From positions 1 through 45,530 of the forward strand of contig CAIYNX010000178.1 in assembly GCA_903927645.1 (NCBI GenBank): 45,530 bases of DNA. The letters run 5' to 3'. The translations under genes and the position numbers were made by a program. The DNA is from an uncultured Mucilaginibacter sp. (GTDB taxonomy: Bacteria; Bacteroidota; Bacteroidia; Sphingobacteriales; Sphingobacteriaceae). This document shows, in pieces, positions 41,986 to 45,530 of this stretch (within the stretch, counting starts at the first letter, position 1; every line of letters starts with the position of its first letter). The notes beneath the pieces were generated by a model. It saw only the letters and a program-made list of their open reading frames with translations. It made no database searches and was not told where the DNA came from.

Positions 41986-43170
41986 ATGAACACTACAACC
42001 GGCAATAGGATAACATCCATCGATTTTCTACGTGGCAGTATTATGATAATCATGGCGCTCGATCATGTACGTGATTATTTATACTCCGGTTCATTTTATT
42101 TCGATCCGCTTGATCTTTCTAAAACTAGTGGTATTTTGTTTTTTACCAGATGGATTACTCATTTCTGTATGCCCATATTTATGTTTTTAGCAGGTACTTC
42201 GGCTTATTTAATTGGTCAAAAGAAATCAAAGTCTGAATTATCTGTTTTTTTAATTAAGCGTGGTTTATGGCTTGTTTTTCTAGAGTTAATTGTTTTAAAC
42301 TTTGGTTGGAATTTCAACATTGCCTTCCCGATGTTTTTCTTTATCACCATTTGGGCCATAGGTATAGCAATGATTGTATTAGCCGGATTAATACATGTAA
42401 AACCAAAGTATATTATTAGTATTTGCTTGATTATTATTTTTGGCCATAATTTATTAGATGGTATACATTTTACCGGTAATAACCTAACTGCCTTTGGCTG
42501 GGCTATGTTACATACACAACAAATTTTCTTTTGGCATAACGAAACATTATTGATAGGTTACCCTCTTATTCCGCTGATAGCGATAATGCCTTTAGGCTAT
42601 TGCTTAGGTTTATGGTTTGCTAAAGGGTATGCTATTGAAAAACGGCAAAAAAATCTATTAATTATTGGCGCAGCTGCTTTGATATTATTTGTATTGTTAC
42701 GTTTTATCAACGTTTACGGCGATCAATCAAAATGGGGTACACAAAAAGATGCTTTTTTTACCTTGTTGTCATTTTTAAATGTAAGTAAATATCCTCCATC
42801 ACTTTTGTATTTATTACTTACGCTTGGTACCGCCTGTATTTTCTTGTCTGTTACAGAGAAATTAAAAGGAGGCATTGTAAATATCATATCAGTTTATGGC
42901 AGGGTACCAATGTTTTATTACCTTATTCATATTTATTTAATTCATATCATAGCCATAGTGGCTTCTGCTTCAACGCAGGGGCAAGATTGGCAGGTATGGT
43001 TCTTGAATAAGCCAATTTGGTTTAGCAAAAACTTAAAGGGCTATGGGTTTTCATTGCCGGTAGCTTATTTAATTTGGGCTGGTATAGTAGTATCCTTATA
43101 TCCATTATGTAAATGGTACGATGCATACAAACAAGCCAATAAAAACAAATGGTGGCTTAGTTATTTATAG
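41986..43170 (+). CDS. DUF1624 / HGSNAT-like membrane acyltransferase
   Basis: A 394-residue membrane protein with about ten hydrophobic segments. The start RITSIDFLRGSIMIIMALDHVRDYLY is the signature of DUF1624 (heparan-alpha-glucosaminide N-acetyltransferase catalytic domain), whose conserved Asp-His pair would act in acetyl transfer from the cytoplasmic side. HFCMPIFMFLAGTSAYL and GRVPMFYYLIHIYLIH are further family segments. The substrate of bacterial members is not established. Own promoter; convergent with the phosphatase-like gene. Confidence 0.85.
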   Translation: MNTTTGNRITSIDFLRGSIMIIMALDHVRDYLYSGSFYFDPLDLSKTSGILFFTRWITHFCMPIFMFLAGTSAYLIGQKKSKSELSVFLIKRGLWLVFLELIVLNFGWNFNIAFPMFFFITIWAIGIAMIVLAGLIHVKPKYIISICLIIIFGHNLLDGIHFTGNNLTAFGWAMLHTQQIFFWHNETLLIGYPLIPLIAIMPLGYCLGLWFAKGYAIEKRQKNLLIIGAAALILFVLLRFINVYGDQSKWGTQKDAFFTLLSFLNVSKYPPSLLYLLLTLGTACIFLSVTEKLKGGIVNIISVYGRVPMFYYLIHIYLIHIIAIVASASTQGQDWQVWFLNKPIWFSKNLKGYGFSLPVAYLIWAGIVVSLYPLCKWYDAYKQANKNKWWLSYL

Positions 43171-43231
43171 TAAACTTGTTTGGCTCCTTTTATGTAGGTT
43201 ATATCTAAGCAATTATTTATCAAACAGTTAT

Positions 43232-43561
43232 TTAAATAATATTTAGGTATTGAGATAATTGACTTTTTAAAATTTCAATCAATTCCTCATCCGCAAAAAT
43301 ATACTCATCCGGAATATTTAAGGTAATTACCTTTTTATATGCTAATAATTCGTTATAATTTTTAAAAAGTATTTCATGATGCTTACGTTCCATAACAAAA
43401 ATTATATCGGCCCAAATCAGTAGTTTCTCGTTAATTTTAATTCTTGCTTTTGCACTGGTTCCAGCAGAGCGTGTAATATAAAATGGATGATTTTTAAAAA
43501 TTAGCTCCGCAGTTGGGCTTCGCCATTGGTTTTTGCTACATACAAATAGTAAATTCATCAA
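43232..43561 (-). CDS. Low-molecular-weight protein tyrosine phosphatase-like protein
   Basis: A 109-residue protein with the phosphatase loop C-X5-R at CSKNQWR (Cys8, Arg14) followed by SPTAE. The segment SAGT and the DIIFVMERKH strand match the family; the general acid Asp is probably Asp85 in IPDEYIF, where classic enzymes have DP. It is shorter than the 150-residue enzymes of protein tyrosine phosphatase signalling and lacks some of their segments. Such short forms are widespread in bacteria and their targets are unknown. Start at the first or the second Met. Confidence 0.85.
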   Translation of the reverse strand: MMNLLFVCSKNQWRSPTAELIFKNHPFYITRSAGTSAKARIKINEKLLIWADIIFVMERKHHEILFKNYNELLAYKKVITLNIPDEYIFADEELIEILKSQLSQYLNII

Positions 43562-43916
43562 TTGATATTTGAAGTTATCATGTTCGTAATTGCAAATATT
43601 GTTTAATTTTTAATTTTCACACAGTAAGTTTAGATCTGTTATGCCTATATAAAAGTATATAAAGAACCAATAAATTGGCTTAAACCGAATTTTTATCATA
43701 AATATTTGGTTGTTAACGTTTTTGCTTATTATCTTTATCATCAATAAAACCAATTTTATTTCCTACACAACAGGACAGCTTATTTAACATTATAATGGTT
43801 TACTGATAAAAACAAGCACAAATTTGCTTTTATTGGTAATTGTGTTTGTTGTTTAAATATTAAAATCAAGTTTTATAAACTTATTAAAATATTTTAATAA
43901 GTTTAGATTCTTTTAT

Positions 43917-43924
43917 TATTTTTG
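43917..43924 (+). promoter_or_regulatory. -7 element ahead of the structured leader
   Basis: TATTTTTG matches TAnnTTTG. Transcription would begin near 43928. No other TAnnTTTG lies between here and the NagB-PIG-L start codon, so this is the best candidate for that gene's promoter. Confidence 0.5.
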
Positions 43925-43927
43925 TGC

Positions 43928-44041
43928 TAAATAATGCAAAGAATCCATAAAATAGAAAATTACGTAAGCCTTATGTCGGTAAGGTGTAATTTTAATAGTA
44001 AATTAGTTTGATTGAAATCCCTGCGAAGGCAGGGATTTTTT
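43928..44041 (+). ncRNA. Candidate structured leader RNA, attenuator or riboswitch
   Basis: From the predicted start a long hairpin forms: AAAATTAC (43956-43963) pairs with GTAATTTT (43986-43993), and inside it CCTTA (43969-43973) pairs with TAAGG (43980-43984) with the loop TGTCGG. The intrinsic terminator at 44015-44041 follows. GAATCC (43941-43946) can also pair with the terminator's 3' arm GGATTT, so an alternative anti-terminator fold is possible. No known riboswitch was recognised. The gene start is 37 bases after the terminator. A separate short RNA is the other reading. Confidence 0.5.
44015..44041 (+). terminator. Intrinsic terminator upstream of the NagB-PIG-L gene
   Basis: AAATCCCTGC (44015-44024), loop GAAG, GCAGGGATTT (44029-44038), a perfect 10-bp stem running into T residues to 44041. 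It stands between the only promoter found and the gene, so it must be read through for expression or else ends a small RNA. Confidence 0.92.
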
Positions 44042-44077
44042 AATATATTAACTGTTTTATCAAAATAAACCTACTAA

Positions 44078-45530
44078 ATGGCCAGATTAAATTTATTAGA
44101 AGAAACCCGTTACGAGAAACTCCCGGTAACAGTTTACAGCGATCAGAAAACAGCCTCAATAGCTGTTGCTAACCGCATAGCCGCATTGATTCGTAAAAAA
44201 ACCGCTAATGGCGAGAAAACGATTCTTGGCTTGGCAACAGGTGTTACACCAATTGGCGTTTATGCCGAATTGGTTCGCCTGCACAAAGAGGAAGGGTTGA
44301 GCTTTAAGGAAGTTATTACCTTTAACTTGGATGAATACTATCCGATGCAACCTACTGCTGTGCAAAGTTATGTAACTTTTATGTATGATAACTTATTTAG
44401 CCATATTGATATTGATAAAGCAAACGTAAACATACCTGATGGAACTTTAACCAAAGATGAGGTTACCCAGTTTTGTTTGGCATATGAACAGAAAATTAGC
44501 AAATTAGGTGGTCTTGATTTGCAAATATTGGGTATTGGACGTACCGGTCACATTGGTTTTAACGAACCTGGTTCGGCGCCAAACTCAGGTACTCGGTTAG
44601 TAACGCTTGATGATTTAACCCGTAGTGACGCATCACGTGATTTTGGAGGTAAATCAAACGTACCTACTAAAGCCATTACAATGGGTATTGGTACCATATT
44701 TAAAGCAAGAGAAATTATATTGATGGCCTGGAGCCAAAAAAAGGCACCTATTATAAAAAAGGCAGTTGAAGGCGAAATTTCAGGCGAGGTTCCGGCAACT
44801 TTCCTTCAACTTTCTGATAATGTAGAATTTGTTTTGGATGAGTCGGCGGCATCCTCACTCACTCGTTTCAATACTCCTTGGCTGGTAAAAGATTGTGTTT
44901 GGGAAAATAAACTAAAAAAGAAAGCTGTAATTTGGTTGGCCGAAACTTTAAAGAAACCAATTTTAAAACTTACAGAAGAGGATTATAACAACCATGGTAT
45001 GGCTCAGTTGGCTGTTGAGCAAGGACCCGTTTATGATATTAATATCGATATTTTTAATCAGCTTCAACACACCATTACTGGTTGGCCGGGAGGCAAACCC
45101 AATTCTGATGATTCTCAACGACCGGAAAGAGCATTGCCAGCCCAAAAGCGCTCCATCATATTTTCACCACATCCGGATGATGATGTAATATCAATGGGTG
45201 GTACCTTTATTCGTTTGGTTGATCAGGGGCATGATGTACATGTGGCTTATCAAACTTCCGGAAATACCGCGGTTTGGGATGATGACGTGCTTCGCTTTGT
45301 GGAGTTTGCTATTGATTTTAATCACAGCGCAGGCGAAGACATTACCAACTTGAAGAGAATTTATGAAGAAATGCGTGCTTTTATTCCAACTAAAAAGCCA
45401 AACCAAATTGATACCAAGGAGATTAGGGATGTAAAGGGATTTATCCGCAAAACAGAAGCAATTTCGGGTGCAAGGTATGCAGGTTTAAAAGATGAGAATA
45501 TCCATTTTATGGCTTTGCCGTTTTACGAAA
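44078..45530 (+). CDS. NagB-like deaminase fused to PIG-L/LmbE deacetylase (partial)
   Basis: The gene is cut by the window end after 484 codons. The N-terminal part (about residues 20-280) is like glucosamine-6-phosphate deaminase: GLATGVTPIGVY, FNLDEYYP (Asp85-Glu86), GIGRTGHIGFNEPGS with His158 and Glu163. The catalytic Asp of Escherichia coli NagB (Asp141, in GNDGH) is Thr156 here. The second part starts at about residue 355 with IIFSPHPDDDVISMGG, the metal site of PIG-L/LmbE deacetylases (His365, Asp367, Asp368). The fusion suggests one protein that deacetylates and deaminates an amino sugar. Bacteroidota homologues of this two-domain kind are known to me, but their activity is uncertain. 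It may use products of AnmK and the GH20 enzyme. Confidence 0.93.
   Translation, partial: MARLNLLEETRYEKLPVTVYSDQKTASIAVANRIAALIRKKTANGEKTILGLATGVTPIGVYAELVRLHKEEGLSFKEVITFNLDEYYPMQPTAVQSYVTFMYDNLFSHIDIDKANVNIPDGTLTKDEVTQFCLAYEQKISKLGGLDLQILGIGRTGHIGFNEPGSAPNSGTRLVTLDDLTRSDASRDFGGKSNVPTKAITMGIGTIFKAREIILMAWSQKKAPIIKKAVEGEISGEVPATFLQLSDNVEFVLDESAASSLTRFNTPWLVKDCVWENKLKKKAVIWLAETLKKPILKLTEEDYNNHGMAQLAVEQGPVYDINIDIFNQLQHTITGWPGGKPNSDDSQRPERALPAQKRSIIFSPHPDDDVISMGGTFIRLVDQGHDVHVAYQTSGNTAVWDDDVLRFVEFAIDFNHSAGEDITNLKRIYEEMRAFIPTKKPNQIDTKEIRDVKGFIRKTEAISGARYAGLKDENIHFMALPFYE

Larger units (their letters stand above)
43562..44077. other. 516-bp gene-free region ahead of the NagB-PIG-L gene
   Basis: No protein gene seen. 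The left part (43562-43900) is A/T-rich and has nothing I can name; one TTGTTAA lies at 43710-43716. The right part holds a full -7 promoter element at 43917-43924, a structured RNA segment and a perfect terminator at 44015-44041. Confidence 0.6.

Noticed and set aside
1..45530. tRNA, rRNA, insertion sequence or phage genes
   Set aside because: None were recognised: no T-loop-like GTTCRANNC segment in a suitable context, no transposase or integrase motif, no terminal inverted repeats.

Overview
The window comes from a low-GC member of the Bacteroidota, probably a Sphingobacteriales- or Cytophagales-like lineage. The evidence is a fused LpxC-FabZ protein, a PorX-type response regulator with a PglZ domain (type IX secretion control), a NagB-PIG-L fusion, lipoproteins with Bacteroidota-style lipoboxes, and many upstream sequences matching the Bacteroidota -7 promoter element TAnnTTTG. 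I see no rRNA, no tRNA, no insertion sequence, no prophage and no CRISPR array. Most of the window is ordinary chromosomal core.

Layout. 1-8 kb: an FKBP lipoprotein, uvrA on the opposite strand, an ECF sigma factor with a strong terminator, a 64-residue orphan protein, the DNA-repair pair nth and xth, a secreted cyclophilin and a small unknown protein. 8-13 kb: a class C beta-lactamase-like serine hydrolase, recA, efp, a small membrane protein and tilS. 13-19 kb: a large OstA/LptA-like protein divergent from tilS, then a GH20 beta-hexosaminidase and anmK (amino-sugar and peptidoglycan recycling). 19-25 kb: an M1 metallopeptidase, cysE-cysM, a small receiver-like protein, an M28 lipoprotein peptidase and a TM2 protein. 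25-30 kb: a leftward cluster porX, a small antitoxin, a broken PIN toxin, tsaE, ald and a VanX-like dipeptidase. 30-35.5 kb: an HD phosphohydrolase, then lpxD, lpxC-fabZ, lpxA and a lone ABC ATPase. 35.5-43.6 kb: an acyl-CoA desaturase, a secreted protein with a type IX sorting-like tail, a histidine kinase and its response regulator, small unknown proteins, an SPW-motif membrane protein, a DUF1624-type membrane acyltransferase and a small tyrosine-phosphatase-like protein. The last gene is a NagB-PIG-L fusion that runs off the window.

How the genes fit together. The lpx genes make lipid A for the outer membrane, and the OstA-like protein may help transport it. AnmK, the hexosaminidase, the VanX-like dipeptidase and the NagB-PIG-L protein all handle cell-wall or amino-sugar breakdown products. 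PorX and the protein with a sorting-like tail point to type IX secretion. recA, uvrA, nth and xth are DNA repair.

Most interesting signals: (1) a promoter, a structured RNA and a perfect intrinsic terminator directly ahead of the NagB-PIG-L gene, which looks like an undescribed attenuator or riboswitch; (2) a toxin-antitoxin pair lodged between porX and tsaE, with the toxin stopped by TAA at codon 21; (3) a TTGTTAA direct repeat with a 10-bp period ahead of three regulatory or enzyme genes; (4) several promoters placed so close to start codons that the mRNAs should be leaderless or nearly so; (5) an EF-P with Asn at the loop tip where Lys or Arg is usual. Promoter, RNA and terminator calls were made by eye and are unverified.
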